From contig CAZRXR010000003.1 in NCBI GenBank assembly GCA_964604125.1, positions 6,663 through 70,662 on the forward strand: 64,000 bases of DNA. Direction: 5' to 3'. A program made the translations under genes and the position numbers. The notes below the pieces were generated by a model. That model worked only from the letters and a program-made list of their open reading frames with translations. It ran no database searches and was not told the origin of the DNA. The stretch is from Pyramidobacter sp964604125 (GTDB lineage Bacteria > Synergistota > Synergistia > Synergistales > Dethiosulfovibrionaceae). Below are positions 26,233 through 36,600 of this stretch, piece by piece. The number at the start of each line of letters is the position of its first letter. Positions within the stretch are counted from its first letter, which is position 1.

Positions 26233-26825
26233 TGTCCGGCTCCTTTTTCGGTTGTGTGCCCGCGGCCGCGAACAAAGCTCTCAACGCGGGCGACGGCTCG
26301 CGGCAGATCGTCGTTGACGACCGTGAGATCGTAGTTCGGCGCCTCGCGGAGTTCGCGTTCGGCGTTCGCGAGCCTCAGCCGCACCTCGTTCTCGTCTTCG
26401 GTGCCGCGGGAGCGGAGGCGGCGCTCCAGTTCCCCGAGCGACGGCGGCGCGACAAAGACGGTGACGGCTTCGGGCATGAGTTCTTTTACCCGCGCGGCGC
26501 CCTGCACGTCGATTTCGAGCACGACATCCCGACCGCTTTCAAGCGCGGCCAGAACGTCGGCTTTGAGAGTGCCGTAACGGTGCCCGTGGACGTCGGCGCA
26601 TTCCAGAAAATCGCCTGCGGCGGCGTGTTTCGCGAACGTTTCCTCGTCGATGAAGCGGTACTCGACGCCGTCGCGCTCTCCCCCTCGAGGCTTGCGCGTC
26701 GTGCACGACACGGAGTAGGCCATGCCGGGCACGCGCTCGAGCAGACGTGAAACGATCGTTCCCTTGCCCGCGCCGCTCGGGCCGGAAAAGACGAACAGCG
26801 TGCCCTTCCTATTCTTCGCCGTCAT
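26229..26825 (-). CDS. gmk: Guanylate kinase
   Basis: Phosphorylates GMP to GDP. In 198 residues: P-loop FSGPSGAGKGTIVSRL (13-28), the GMP-binding TTRKPRGGERDGVEYRF, and the DIQGA-type LEIDVQGAARV. The start overlaps remA by 17 bases. Confidence 0.96.
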   Translation of the reverse strand: MTAKNRKGTLFVFSGPSGAGKGTIVSRLLERVPGMAYSVSCTTRKPRGGERDGVEYRFIDEETFAKHAAAGDFLECADVHGHRYGTLKADVLAALESGRDVVLEIDVQGAARVKELMPEAVTVFVAPPSLGELERRLRSRGTEDENEVRLRLANAERELREAPNYDLTVVNDDLPRAVARVESFVRGRGHTTEKGAGQ

Positions 26826-27081
26826 CGTCGCTGTCCCCTTCCGATATGCGGTTGACGATCGTCTCCGGCTGGATCGCCGACAGCAGGACGTGATTGCTGT
26901 CCGTCACGATGATCGCTCTGGTCTTGCGCCCCTTCGTCGCGTCGATGAGGCGCGCCGCGGCGCGCGCCTCCTCCTTGAGACGTTTGACGGGCGACGACGA
27001 CGGCTGAATGATCGCCACGATGCGCTCCGCGACGATCATGTTGCCGAAACCCACGTGAACAAGCGTTCTGGCCATGGTCAT
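26809..27081 (-). CDS. remA: RemA family (DUF370) regulator
   Basis: The 90-residue protein matches RemA/YlzA: VHVGFGNMIVAERIVAI, then SSPVKRLKEEAR and IVTDSNHVLLSAIQPETI. In Bacillus RemA is a DNA-binding activator of biofilm matrix genes that forms rings. The first ATG (27081) overlaps the yicC stop; a second ATG two codons in (27075) matches the usual family start. A yicC-remA-gmk-rpoZ order is the classic Firmicute context. The last residues are acidic (GDSDDDGEE). Confidence 0.93.
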   Translation of the reverse strand: MTMARTLVHVGFGNMIVAERIVAIIQPSSSPVKRLKEEARAAARLIDATKGRKTRAIIVTDSNHVLLSAIQPETIVNRISEGDSDDDGEE

Positions 27082-27959
27082 TCGACGTTCTGAACCTGCT
27101 CGCGGATGCGCTCAAGCAGCGTCTTGCCCTCGACGACCATCCACCTCAGTTCGGTGCTGGCGGACTTCGAACCCATCGTGTTGATCTCGCGGTTCATCTC
27201 CTGAAGCAGGAAATCGAGTTTGCGGCCGACCGCGCCGCCGCTTTTCAGCATCGCGCGGAACTGGGAGACGTGGCTGCGCGAGCGCGTCAGTTCTTCGGAG
27301 ATGTCCCACTTGTCCGCCAATATGACGAGTTCCTGCGCGAGGCGCGCCGGATCGGCCTCAAAGCCGAGCTGCGCGATGTTCTTCGTGATTTTGTCGCGGT
27401 AGTCGTCAAAGACTTTGCGCGATATTTCCTCCCACGCGGAACTGACGCGCGACAGGAGAACCTCGTATCCGTCGAGGTTGCCCGCGATGTCCTTTTCAAG
27501 CGCCGCCCCTTCGGCCGCGCGCGCCGCGAGCAGTTCGTCGGCGGCGGCGCGCAGCAGATCCAACAGCGCGTCTTGGATGTCCCGCCGGGAATTTTCAAGC
27601 GTCGGAGAACTTTCCGTGACGCCGGGCAGAGCGAGGACGCTCGTGACGGACGGCACAGGCCCGCCGAGTTTGCCCTGCAGTTCCCGGATCTCGCGGTAAT
27701 AGTCGCCGATCACGTTCGCGTTGAGGCGGTCGCGCGCCAGCGCGGCGGCCCACTTGACCTCGATCCGGGCGTTCACCTTGCCGCGCTGGAGCCTTCCGCG
27801 AAGCTCATTCTGTATCAGCGGCTCAAAACCAGACAACTCGCGGTCGGCGCGGACGTTCAGTTCCAGATAGCGGGAGTTCACGCTCGAAATTTCGATTGAC
27901 ATCGCGCCCCACGGACACGATTTTCTGACTCTGGCAAAGCCTGTCATGCTGTAAAGCAT
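27078..27959 (-). CDS. yicC: YicC/YloC family endoribonuclease
   Basis: The 293-residue protein begins MLYSMTGFARVR, the hallmark of the family, and ends with EMNREINTMGSKSAS, the conserved C-terminal DUF1732 motif. E. coli YicC has been reported as an RNase or an RNase adaptor acting on small RNAs. It lies 4 bases after hflX and overlaps remA by 4 bases. Confidence 0.93.
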   Translation of the reverse strand: MLYSMTGFARVRKSCPWGAMSIEISSVNSRYLELNVRADRELSGFEPLIQNELRGRLQRGKVNARIEVKWAAALARDRLNANVIGDYYREIRELQGKLGGPVPSVTSVLALPGVTESSPTLENSRRDIQDALLDLLRAAADELLAARAAEGAALEKDIAGNLDGYEVLLSRVSSAWEEISRKVFDDYRDKITKNIAQLGFEADPARLAQELVILADKWDISEELTRSRSHVSQFRAMLKSGGAVGRKLDFLLQEMNREINTMGSKSASTELRWMVVEGKTLLERIREQVQNVE

Positions 27960-27963
27960 CGGT

Positions 27964-29052
27964 TTATCTCCTTTCCCCGAGGCGCGGAGACGCGAAAGAG
28001 CCGGCCAATACGTCGCGCAGCCGCGCCATGCCTTCTCCCGTGAGAGCGCTTATGGCGCACGTCGGGACGCCCTCGCCGAGAAACCGCTCTCTGACGCGCG
28101 CCACGCGCGACGGTTCCGCCCTGTCGATCTTGTTGAGCACAACCGTCCTCGGCAGTTCGGCGGCGCCAATGGAGGCGAGCGTGTCCCGCACGACATCGTA
28201 TGTCGCGGCGATGTCGGGATCGTTGACATCGAGTACGATCAGCAGCAAGTCGGCGCGCGCGGCCTCCTCCAGCGTCGCGCTGAACGCGGCGATCAGTTGC
28301 GGCGGCAGTTCGCGAATAAAGCCGACCGTGTCGGCCAGCAGGATTTTTCGCCCATCGGGAGCGCGCACAGAGCGGACAGCCGTGTCCAGCGTCGCGAAGA
28401 GCCTGTCGGCGGCGAGGAGGCTGTCGTCCCCGCTGAGACGCCGAAGCAGCGTCGTCTTGCCGCTGTTGGTATAGCCGACCAGCGCCGCCGTCGGGATGCC
28501 GTTTCTCCGGCGCTGTTTTCTCTGGGCTTCGCGGCGTTTGCGCATCTGCGAAAGGCGCCTGTCGATGTCCTCGATGCGGAGCCGCAGTTTGCGGCGGTGG
28601 CGCTCGTATTCGGTTTCCCCCGGGCCTCGCGTGCCGATGCCCGCTCCCGCGTTCGACATCTGTTTGCCAAGCCCCCGCAGGTGCGGCAGCTCGTAGCGGC
28701 AGCGCGCCAGTTCAACCTGCAGTTTTGCCTCGGCCGTCACGGCCCTCGACTCGAATATCTTCGTGATGACGAGGGCGCGATCCCACACCTCGCAGTCCGT
28801 CGCCGCCCGCAGGTTCGCCAGCTGGACAGGCGAGAGCATATCCTCGCAGACGATCAGATCCGCCCGCGAGGCCATGGCAAGCGTCTTCAGCTCCTCGGCT
28901 TTGCCCCGTCCGACGAGAAACGCCGGATCGGGGCGCTCTTTTCTCTGCATGGAGACGGCGACGACTTCGATGTTCAGATTCGCGAGAAGCAGGCGGAGTT
29001 CTTCGAGCAAAAGATCGAGGTCGCTCCGTCCGCTGTTGCGCAGGCCGGTCAC
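27964..29052 (-). CDS. hflX: GTPase HflX
   Basis: Ribosome-splitting GTPase of the Obg-HflX group. From the GTG at 29052 it gives 362 residues: the HflX N-terminal domain (AFLVGRGKAEEL), GTGGPGET-like GTRGPGETEYE, P-loop GYTNSGKTTLLRRL, DTVGFIRELPP and NKID. The frame stays open with family-like sequence (LKERRKALVTGLRNSG) back to the plsC stop, where there is no ATG, GTG or TTG. A CTG at 29109 overlapping the plsC TGA, with GGAG 8 bases upstream, would give 381 residues and is a plausible true start. Confidence 0.92.
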   Translation of the reverse strand: MTGLRNSGRSDLDLLLEELRLLLANLNIEVVAVSMQRKERPDPAFLVGRGKAEELKTLAMASRADLIVCEDMLSPVQLANLRAATDCEVWDRALVITKIFESRAVTAEAKLQVELARCRYELPHLRGLGKQMSNAGAGIGTRGPGETEYERHRRKLRLRIEDIDRRLSQMRKRREAQRKQRRRNGIPTAALVGYTNSGKTTLLRRLSGDDSLLAADRLFATLDTAVRSVRAPDGRKILLADTVGFIRELPPQLIAAFSATLEEAARADLLLIVLDVNDPDIAATYDVVRDTLASIGAAELPRTVVLNKIDRAEPSRVARVRERFLGEGVPTCAISALTGEGMARLRDVLAGSFASPRLGERR

Positions 29053-29105
29053 GAGCGCTTTACGGCGTTCTTTGAGAGGGTCTTTAAAGTCGGGCGGCAG
29101 CGACG

Positions 29106-29744
29106 TCAGCCAATGATCTCCGTTTCGAGCCGCCGCAGTTCCTCCTGAAGTTCTGTCCGTATTCTTTCACGCTCCTCTTTCAGACTTCCGCGCGATTCCT
29201 TGGGCAAAGGCGCGATCGGGTCGCCGAAACGCGCTATGATCGGGTGGCGTTTGATCTTTTTCGCGCCGACGGGCATCGATTCGTAGGTTCCGGCGATGTA
29301 GAGCGGGACGATAGGCGCGTCCGCGCCCGTCGCCAGCACCGCGACGCCGCCTTCGAGAGGCTTCAGCCGCCCGTCGAGCGAGCGGGCGCCCTCGGGAAAG
29401 ATCATCAGGTTCTGGCCTTCCCTGAGCAGCCCGAGAAACTTTTTGAGGGCCGCGGCCGCGGCCGCTCCGCTCTCCCTGCTGACGGGGATCACGCCGAGGG
29501 TGTTCATGAGCCACGTGAAAACCGGATGTATCTCGAACAGTTCCTCCTTGCCGAGGGGGCGAAGACGGCCCGGGAAGACGCAGCCCGCCACGACGGGGTC
29601 GAGGTTGCTCGTGTGGTTCGCGGCGAGGATAACGGGAGAGCGATCGGGAATTTTTTCGAGGCCTTCGACGCGGATGCCGTTGTAGAGTTTCAGCGCGGCG
29701 TAACAGATGTGTTTCGCCAGCCAGTAGAGGATCGTTCTAAGCAT
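29106..29744 (-). CDS. plsC: 1-acyl-sn-glycerol-3-phosphate acyltransferase
   Basis: Makes phosphatidic acid at the inner membrane. The 212-residue protein has NHTSNLDP (the HX4D catalytic motif), FPEGARS (motif III) and VPLYIAGT. An N-terminal hydrophobic segment is weak. Start overlaps the cmk end by 8 bases. A cmk-plsC pair is common in Firmicutes and relatives. Confidence 0.93.
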   Translation of the reverse strand: MLRTILYWLAKHICYAALKLYNGIRVEGLEKIPDRSPVILAANHTSNLDPVVAGCVFPGRLRPLGKEELFEIHPVFTWLMNTLGVIPVSRESGAAAAAALKKFLGLLREGQNLMIFPEGARSLDGRLKPLEGGVAVLATGADAPIVPLYIAGTYESMPVGAKKIKRHPIIARFGDPIAPLPKESRGSLKEERERIRTELQEELRRLETEIIG

Positions 29745-30405
29745 GGACAGCCTCCCTCGCGATTTGGATGATCCTTTCGACGACCTGATCGACGCTCAGA
29801 TCCGACGAGTCGAGCAAAACGGCGTCGGGCGCCTGTTTCAAGGGCGAAATCGGACGTTTCGCGTCGGCTTCGTCGCGCCGCTCGATCTCCAGCAGGAGTT
29901 TTCGGTATTCGACGGCGAGCCCGCGCGACTTCATCTCGTCGTAACGCCGGCGCGCCCTCACAGACGGCCGGGCCGTAAGAAAAATCTTGACCGGCGCGTA
30001 GGGAAAAACGACCGTGCCCATGTCCCTGCCGTCGGCGACGAGCGCGCCCTTGAGCGCCTGCTCTCTCTGCAGGCTGAGGAGCTTTTCGCGCACCGAAGGG
30101 AGCGCCGAATAGAGCGAGGCGACGCGATCGACGTTCGGCGTCCTGATGGAGTTTGAAACGTCCGTGCCGTTGAGCAGAACCCGCGCGCCGAGGACATCGA
30201 CGTTCACGTCGAAAAGCGCCTTCGACAGGCGGGCGTTCTCCTCCGGGGGGATCGAAAGCCCGTCCAGATAGAACGCGAGCGCCCGGTAGAGCGCCCCGGT
30301 GTCGAGATAGCCGATGCCCAGTCTGGCGGCGACCGTTCTGGCAACGGTACTCTTGCCCGCGCCCGCCGGGCCGTCTATAGCGATAACTCCCGTCCAGTTT
30401 TCCAT
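29737..30405 (-). CDS. cmk: Cytidylate kinase
   Basis: Phosphorylates CMP and dCMP. The 222-residue protein begins MENWTGVIAIDGPAGAGKS (P-loop 12-19), has LDTGALYRA, and GRDMGTVVFP, all diagnostic. The start at 30405 is chosen because the family sequence begins there; the frame is open further upstream but that reading is antisense to nothing and has no family match. Confidence 0.95.
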   Translation of the reverse strand: MENWTGVIAIDGPAGAGKSTVARTVAARLGIGYLDTGALYRALAFYLDGLSIPPEENARLSKALFDVNVDVLGARVLLNGTDVSNSIRTPNVDRVASLYSALPSVREKLLSLQREQALKGALVADGRDMGTVVFPYAPVKIFLTARPSVRARRRYDEMKSRGLAVEYRKLLLEIERRDEADAKRPISPLKQAPDAVLLDSSDLSVDQVVERIIQIAREAVHA

Positions 30406-30431
30406 GTCGGCCTCCCGCTCAAAATCGGCCC

Positions 30432-31148
30432 CTACACGATCCCGCCGTGAATGATCATGCGCCGAAGCTGTTCCGCCGTGTATTCCCTCGCGTACCCGCA
30501 TTTCAGTCGCCGCAACTCCATGCGTCCGATCCGGCGGCGGAACAGCGCCCGCACGGCGCGTCCCGCGCTTTCGGCGATGACGCGGATCTCCCGCTTGACG
30601 CCCTCGTTCAGGACGAAACGGAGCCACCGCCCTTCCGGCGCGCGTCTCAGAACGCCGACGAGGACGGGACGCAGCGTTTTCCCCTCCAAAACCGTCCCCG
30701 CGCGCAATCTCGACAGCTCCCCGGGCGTCGGCGGACGATCCAGCAGAACCTCGTATTCTTTCGTGATTCGCGCCCGAGGATGGATCATCTCCTGAGAAAA
30801 GTCCCCGTCGTTTGTGAGCATCAGCAGACCCTCGCTCTGCAGGTCGAGCCGCCCTACGGGAAAAAGCCGGAAGCGGTGGTATTCGGGCGGCAAAAGGTCG
30901 AGGACGACGGGATAGTTCCTGTCGCAAACGGCGCAGATATAACCGCGCGGCTTGTGCAGAACCATGTATATTTTTCTTTCCGGGCGGATTTCGGCGCCGT
31001 CGAGGGTCACGGTCTCACCGTCCGCGACATCGTAGCCGGGCTGAGTGATCCGGCGACCGCCGCAGACGACGCGCCCTGCGAAGATGTACTCCTCCACCTT
31101 GCGCCGCGAGCCTGCGCCGCACAGCGCCAGATATTTATTCAGCCTCAT
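30432..31148 (-). CDS. rluB: Ribosomal large-subunit pseudouridine synthase B
   Basis: Modifies uridine in 23S rRNA helix 89-90 region. The 238-residue protein opens with an S4 RNA-binding domain (MRLNKYLALCGAGSRRKVEE) and has GRLDLQSEGLLMLTNDGD with the catalytic Asp, plus a KEYEV motif. RluB and RluF-type are hard to split, but the scpB neighbour favours RluB. Overlaps scpB by 14 bases. Confidence 0.93.
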   Translation of the reverse strand: MRLNKYLALCGAGSRRKVEEYIFAGRVVCGGRRITQPGYDVADGETVTLDGAEIRPERKIYMVLHKPRGYICAVCDRNYPVVLDLLPPEYHRFRLFPVGRLDLQSEGLLMLTNDGDFSQEMIHPRARITKEYEVLLDRPPTPGELSRLRAGTVLEGKTLRPVLVGVLRRAPEGRWLRFVLNEGVKREIRVIAESAGRAVRALFRRRIGRMELRRLKCGYAREYTAEQLRRMIIHGGIV

Positions 31149-31776
31149 CGGAGACCACGCTCTCCTCCGCCGCGTCCCCGGGCGCGGTCGGGGGATCGGG
31201 GATCGGCCGCGCGGGCGCGCCCGCGCGGCGCTTCAGGTCTTCTATCTCGGCGACCGTCGGCAGATCGGAGATGCTGCCCAACCCGAATATCTGCAGGAAA
31301 CGCGGGCTGGTTCTGTACAGCAGCGGGGAGCCGACGCTCTTGCGCCGACCGGCGATGCGCACCAGCCCGTGCCCGAGCAGAGTGTCGATCACCCTGTCGC
31401 ACCTCACGCCGCGAATGGCCTCCACCTCGGTTCGCGTCACCGGCTGACTGTAGGCGATGACCGCGAGAGTCTCCAGCGAGGCGCGCGTCAGACGGACATG
31501 TTCGCTCTCATCGGCGGCCCGGAACTTTTCCAGCGTCTCGCTCATGTCGGCCGCGGTGGTCATGACCCACTTGCCGCCGAGTTCGGCGACCTCCAGACCG
31601 TGAGACGCGCCGTACCTGTTTCGCATTTCCTCCAGAACTTTTCGCACGGCGAACGATGTCTGTCCCGTCGCGAGGGAGATCTCCTGCGCCGTCGCGCCGT
31701 CGGGGGCGATGAACAAAACGGCCTCGATCTGACGGCGCAGAGCCTTATTCAGATCCTCTTGCCGTGATTGTGACAT
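31135..31776 (-). CDS. scpB: Segregation and condensation protein B
   Basis: Partner of ScpA and SMC in chromosome condensation. The 213-residue protein has the two winged-helix domains of ScpB: LRRQIEAVLFIAPDG, then LETLAVIAYSQPVTRTEVEAIRG and LLGHGLVRIAGR. The overlap with scpA is 32 bases. A Glu/Ala/Pro tail follows the second domain. Confidence 0.94.
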   Translation of the reverse strand: MSQSRQEDLNKALRRQIEAVLFIAPDGATAQEISLATGQTSFAVRKVLEEMRNRYGASHGLEVAELGGKWVMTTAADMSETLEKFRAADESEHVRLTRASLETLAVIAYSQPVTRTEVEAIRGVRCDRVIDTLLGHGLVRIAGRRKSVGSPLLYRTSPRFLQIFGLGSISDLPTVAEIEDLKRRAGAPARPIPDPPTAPGDAAEESVVSDEAE

Positions 31777-32494
31777 CGTCGAACAACTCCTTTTGGTACA
31801 GCGAAACCATGTCGCGGCGCGACAGTTCCAGCAACGCCAGAAGTGTCACGACGAGCGGGCTTCTGCCGGGTTCTTCTTTGAGGAGCGAGCGCAGCGAAAG
31901 CGACTCGACGGCGGCAAGGCGTTCCATCACGCGATCCATCCTGCTTTCGACCTGGGCTTCGTCGGGAATCTCGGCGGGAAGGGCGTCGTCCTGCCACGAG
32001 TCGTCCTCCGCGGGGAGTTCTTCAGCGCGCCGCCGTCGGCTGTTCAGCAGTTCGAGCCACATCACGGAAAGAGAGTACAGGTCGCCCAAGTCATAGAACG
32101 GCTCGCGATCCGGAGCGCGGCGGAAACGGCGCTTGTCCGCTTTTTCCTTCAGGGACGCCAGACGCTCCGCCGCCGTCCTGTACGGACGGTAGCGCTCCAC
32201 GAGATCGACGACGTCGGCGCCGGGATCGACGGCCAGATCGTCCTCGATCGTCACGTCGGGCCGATCGTATCGCGGCAGCAGAGAGAACGCCTTTTGCCGC
32301 ACAAGGCGCGCGGCCTGCGAGATGAACTCGGCGGTTTGGGAGATCGGAAGCCCGGCGTTTTTCGCCAGGTACGACGTGTAAATGGCCACGACCTCGGCGA
32401 CGCTGACGCTCGAAGCGTCGATCTCCTCGAGGTCGATCATGTGGCAGAGAAGATCGAGCGGCCCCGAAAAACCTTCGATTTCCAGTTCAAACAT
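31745..32494 (-). CDS. scpA: Segregation and condensation protein A
   Basis: Kleisin subunit that bridges the SMC heads. The 249-residue protein begins with FSGPLDLLCHMIDLEEID, the ScpA signature (variant of FEGPLDLLLHLI), and ends in a winged-helix segment (LLALLELSRRDMVSLYQKELF). It overlaps nif3 by 8 bases and scpB by 32. Confidence 0.95.
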   Translation of the reverse strand: MFELEIEGFSGPLDLLCHMIDLEEIDASSVSVAEVVAIYTSYLAKNAGLPISQTAEFISQAARLVRQKAFSLLPRYDRPDVTIEDDLAVDPGADVVDLVERYRPYRTAAERLASLKEKADKRRFRRAPDREPFYDLGDLYSLSVMWLELLNSRRRRAEELPAEDDSWQDDALPAEIPDEAQVESRMDRVMERLAAVESLSLRSLLKEEPGRSPLVVTLLALLELSRRDMVSLYQKELFDDVTITARGSE

Positions 32495-33299
32495 TTTCCG
32501 CTGTGGAGCGCCAGTACCCGACCGAGGACGAAAGGGTTTTCCTTTCGATGAACAGCGCGGGGAGGCCGGTTTTCAGCCGTACGTCCGCGGCAAACGCCCG
32601 GAGCGGCGGCTCCTCCATCTCGCCGTGGTCGCAGAGCATCAGGCGGAGACCGGCGTCGCGCGCTTCGAGGCACTCATGATAGCGCATGTCGGAAGTGATG
32701 TAAAGCTGTGCGCCGCGCGAGAGCGCCAGCGGCCACAACTCGCCGCCCGCGCCGCCGCAGAGCGCCGCCCGGCTGACGCGCGCCCGGTCGCCGAGATAGC
32801 GGTAGCCGCTCAGGCCCCACGCGCGCGCGATGCTGTCGCACAGATCGTACACGTCCGTCGCGGCGACATCGCCGACAGCGCCCATACCGAAACCGCGCCC
32901 GCCCGTCGGCGGGATCAGCGGCTCGGCGTCCAGCAGCGGAGCGCTTCGCGCGAGGAACTGGTTCACTCCGCCGGTGCAGCAGTCGAGATTAGTGTGGCAG
33001 GAGATCACCTGCGCGCCAAGCGAGAACGCCGCCTGGGCGACACGCGCGTCAACGTTGTCGCAGACGAGGTCTTCGGCGGCGCGGAACAGCAGCGGGTGGT
33101 GCGTGATCAGCAGATCGGCGCCCATCGCGGCGGCGCGGCGCACGGCCTCGGCGCTCGGGTCGAGCGACATGGCGGCGGCCCGCACGGCGGCGTCGGGGCT
33201 TCCCAGCCTGAGACCGCAGTGATCCCAGCTTTCGGCCAGTTCAAAGGGCGCGATTCCGTCAAGCGCGTCCAGCACGTCGCGAACCGTCAGCCGCCTCAT
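32487..33299 (-). CDS. Nif3-like dinuclear metal center protein
   Basis: The 270-residue protein has family motifs: WDHCGLRLGSPDAAV, LLITHHPLLFRA (metal-binding His pair), CHTNLD and GHGEMEEPPL-like CDHGEMEEPPL near the C-terminus. It lacks the PII-like insert of the long forms. Members form hexamers with two metals; enzymatic activity is uncertain, with a GTP cyclohydrolase-type annotation often copied without proof. First gene of the thirteen-gene run. Confidence 0.9.
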   Translation of the reverse strand: MRRLTVRDVLDALDGIAPFELAESWDHCGLRLGSPDAAVRAAAMSLDPSAEAVRRAAAMGADLLITHHPLLFRAAEDLVCDNVDARVAQAAFSLGAQVISCHTNLDCCTGGVNQFLARSAPLLDAEPLIPPTGGRGFGMGAVGDVAATDVYDLCDSIARAWGLSGYRYLGDRARVSRAALCGGAGGELWPLALSRGAQLYITSDMRYHECLEARDAGLRLMLCDHGEMEEPPLRAFAADVRLKTGLPALFIERKTLSSSVGYWRSTAENV

Positions 33300-33383
33300 G
33301 CGATCCCTCCGTTCGCTCTCAAAATTCCGCCGCGGGCGTTTCGTCGCCGGCCGTCCTTTCGCGGCGCGAAAAGATACTTTGCT

Positions 33384-33392
33384 ATTATACCA
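33384..33392 (-). promoter_or_regulatory. Extended -10 promoter of the nif3-der run
   Basis: On the minus strand this reads TGGTATAAT, a full extended -10. It is 85 bases before the nif3 start. The -35 is poor. Confidence 0.65.
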
Positions 33393-33565
33393 TGTTCCGT
33401 CGCCGTCCAGAGAAGAATAACGGCTTTTTATCCATATTTTCGGCGGCCGGCGGCGCTCTTTTTCGACAGGGCGGCCGGCGTTTTACAGCGAAAAATATTG
33501 TAGAAATCGACAATGCGAAAGCCGAGAAAAAAGCTATAAAATATCACGTGCTTGCTATCACGGCG

Positions 33566-33594
33566 TTGCGGCGTCGCCGTATTTATTTTATAAT
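33566..33594 (+). promoter_or_regulatory. Promoter of the RND efflux operon
   Basis: TTGCGG, a 17-base spacer and TATAAT, ending 75 bases before the permease start. Confidence 0.72.
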
Positions 33595-33669
33595 TCTCTC
33601 TGCTCGCCTTGCGCGCGGCTCACTCGCCGATACCGAAGGGCTAAAATACTGATAAAGGACGGAACTGTC

Positions 33670-36600
33670 ATGAAAATTGTTGACACGTCGATGCGCCATC
33701 CTGTCGCGGTCATCATCGGAACCATAGGGTTTGTCATCTTCGGCCTGTACGCGATGACCCAGATTGGGATCGAGCGGATGCCCAATGTCGATATCCCCGT
33801 CGTCATGGTGCGCACCGAACTGGAGGGAGCCAGCCCGGCCATCATCGACAACGACGTGACCGACGTGCTCGAAACGCGGATCAACACCATCGAGGGGATC
33901 AAAAACATCTCCTCGAGCAGCTATGAAGGACGCTCGGTCATTAACGTGGAATTCGAGCTTGAACGCGACATCGACAACGCGGCGGCCGACGTGCGCGGCA
34001 AAGCCAGCATGGCGCAGAGCAAACTTCCCGACGAGGCGGAGAGCCCGCAGATCGACAAGTTCAATCTGGACGACCGCCCTGTGATGTTCATCGCCGTCGA
34101 TAACCCAGGCGGCGTGGACAAGAAAACCCTTTCGCGCTTCGTAGACAAGGTCGTGGTCGAGCGCCTGCAGACCGTGCGCGGCGTCGGCGGCGCCGAGACG
34201 AGCGGCTTCCAGGAGCGCCAGATCCGCGTGTGGGTCGATCCGAACAAGCTGGAGTCGCGAAACCTGACCGCTCTTGAAGTGAAGAACGCCATCGCAAACC
34301 AGCACGTGGAGCTTCCCGCCGGGCGTATTGAGACGGGGCAGCTGGAGTACGGCATCAGACTGAACGGCGAATACACGAGCGTCGAGGAGCTTGAAAACCT
34401 GCCCGTCAAGAACGTGAAAGGCGCCGTCGTCCGCCTTCGCGACATCGCGCGCGTCGAGGACGGGTTTGAGGACACGCGCAACGTGGCTATCTACAACGCT
34501 CAGGACTCGATGCTGGTGGCTATCCGCAAGCAGCGCGGGGCCAACGAGGTGGAACTCTCGCGCGGGGTCGTCCGGCGCCTTGAAGAACTGAACCGTTCGG
34601 CGCCCGCTGGCGTCCGTCTCAGGGTCGTGCAGGACAATTCCGTCTACATCATCAATTCGATGAACGGCGTGAGGGACGACATCGTCTTCGGCATCCTGCT
34701 GACGGCCCTGATCATGTTTCTGTTCCTGCGCACATTCAGGGCCACGATCGTCACGGTCATCACGATGCCCGTTTGCCTTCTGGGCAGTCTCATCGTCCTC
34801 TGGGGCATGGGCCAGACGATCAACAACATGAGCGCGATGGGGCTTTCGCTGGCGGTCGGCATGGTGGTTGACGCGACGACGGTCGTCATCGAGAACGTGG
34901 AGCGCCACCGCCAGATGGGCAAGACGGCCATGCGCGCCGCGCTTGACGGCACGGGCGAGGTCGGCGCGTCCGTCATCGCGGGCGCGGCGACGACGATCGC
35001 CGTTTTCCTCCCCGTCGCGCTGATGCCCGGCATGATCGGGCGCTTCTTCAGCTCGTTCGGCACGACAGTCACCGTGACAATCGCCATCTCTCTGCTGCTT
35101 TCCGTGACGCTGACGCCGTTCCTGTGCGCCCACATGCTCGGGCGCTACAGAAGACCCGCGCGCTGGCAGATCATGATGGAAAAGCCCTTGATCTGGCTGG
35201 AGTCGGTCTACCGCGTCGCGCTACGGTACGCCGTCGCCCACCGTTTTACGACGCTGGCTGTCGCCGTCGTCACGTTCGTCGGGGGGCTGCTCCTCGCTGG
35301 GCGTCTGGGGAGCGAGTTCTTCCCCAACGAGGATCAGGGCCGTTTCAACATCACGATCGAGATGGCGGCCGACTCCTCCATCGAGAACACGCTCGCTTTC
35401 ATGAAAGAGATCTCCGCCGAGGTGCAAAAGGATCCCCGCGTGGATTACGTATTCGGAAACGCGGGCGGCGGCGCGGCGGCGGCCGTCTACAAAGGCACGC
35501 TCCGCGTCCACCTTGTCGATAGAAAGCTGCGCCCCAACTCGAGCGTGATCATGCGCGAATGGCGCGAAAAACTTTCGGCCTACAAGGACGTTGACATCAA
35601 ACTCGGCAACTGGGGCGGCAGCGACCTCACACTGGTCATACAGGGCCCGACGACCGAAGAACTGGCCGTGCTCGGCGACGAGATCAAGGCGGAACTCCAG
35701 CGCGAAAACCGGGGTCTTGTCGATGTCATCACCGACCTTCAGATGAACAAGCCTAGGATCAACCTGCAGCTTAACCGCGCCCTAGCCGACGACCTCGGCG
35801 TCAACGTGCGCACGCTCTCCTCCGAGCTCGAGGCATGGTTTGACGGCGTGGACGCGGCGACGTTCAGCGACGAAGGCTACAGGTACTACATCCGCATCCG
35901 CGCCGACGAGCCGGAGCGCAACGTGCCCGAAAAGGTGCTGAACACGCTCGTGCGCACCTCCGGCAATGAGCTGATCCGCGCCGACGGGCTGGTGCGCACC
36001 GTTTTCGACATGGCTCCCAACGTTATCAAGCGCTACAACCGCCAGCGCTCCATCCAGATAGAGGCGAACACTCAGGGGATCTCCCCCGGCGAGGGAATAC
36101 AGATCATGGAAGACGTGTTCCACCGTCTCGCGCCGCAGAACGGGATGTTCTCCATCACGCCGGCCGGCGACTCCGAGCGCATGAACGAAAGCTTCGGCTA
36201 CATCATCACGGGCATCGTCTTCGCCATCGTCCTCGTCTACATGGTCATGGCGGTTCAGTTCGAGTCGTTCCTGCACCCGCTCACCGTCATGTTCTCGCTG
36301 CCGCTGATGACGAGCGGAACGTTCGGTTTCCTCTACCTGATGAAACTCCGTCTCAGCGTCATGAGCCTGATGGGCATCATCCTTCTGATCGGCATCGTGG
36401 TCAACAACGCCATCATGCTCGTCGATTTCGCCAACCAGGAGCGCGCCAAAGGGGCGGACAAGGTGACGGCCATCCTCAACGCCGGGCCGCTCCGTCTGCG
36501 CGCCATTCTCATGACGACCGTGTCCACGATGATCGGCACGCTGCCGATCGCGATGGGGCTGAGCGCCGGCGGCGAAGTGCGCCAGCCGATGTCGGCGGCC

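Larger units (their letters stand above)
33300..33669. other. Divergent promoter region
   Basis: 370 bases between nif3 (minus) and the RND operon (plus). It is AT-rich and holds an extended -10 on the minus strand and a good sigma70 promoter on the plus strand. No gene is supported inside. Confidence 0.7.
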
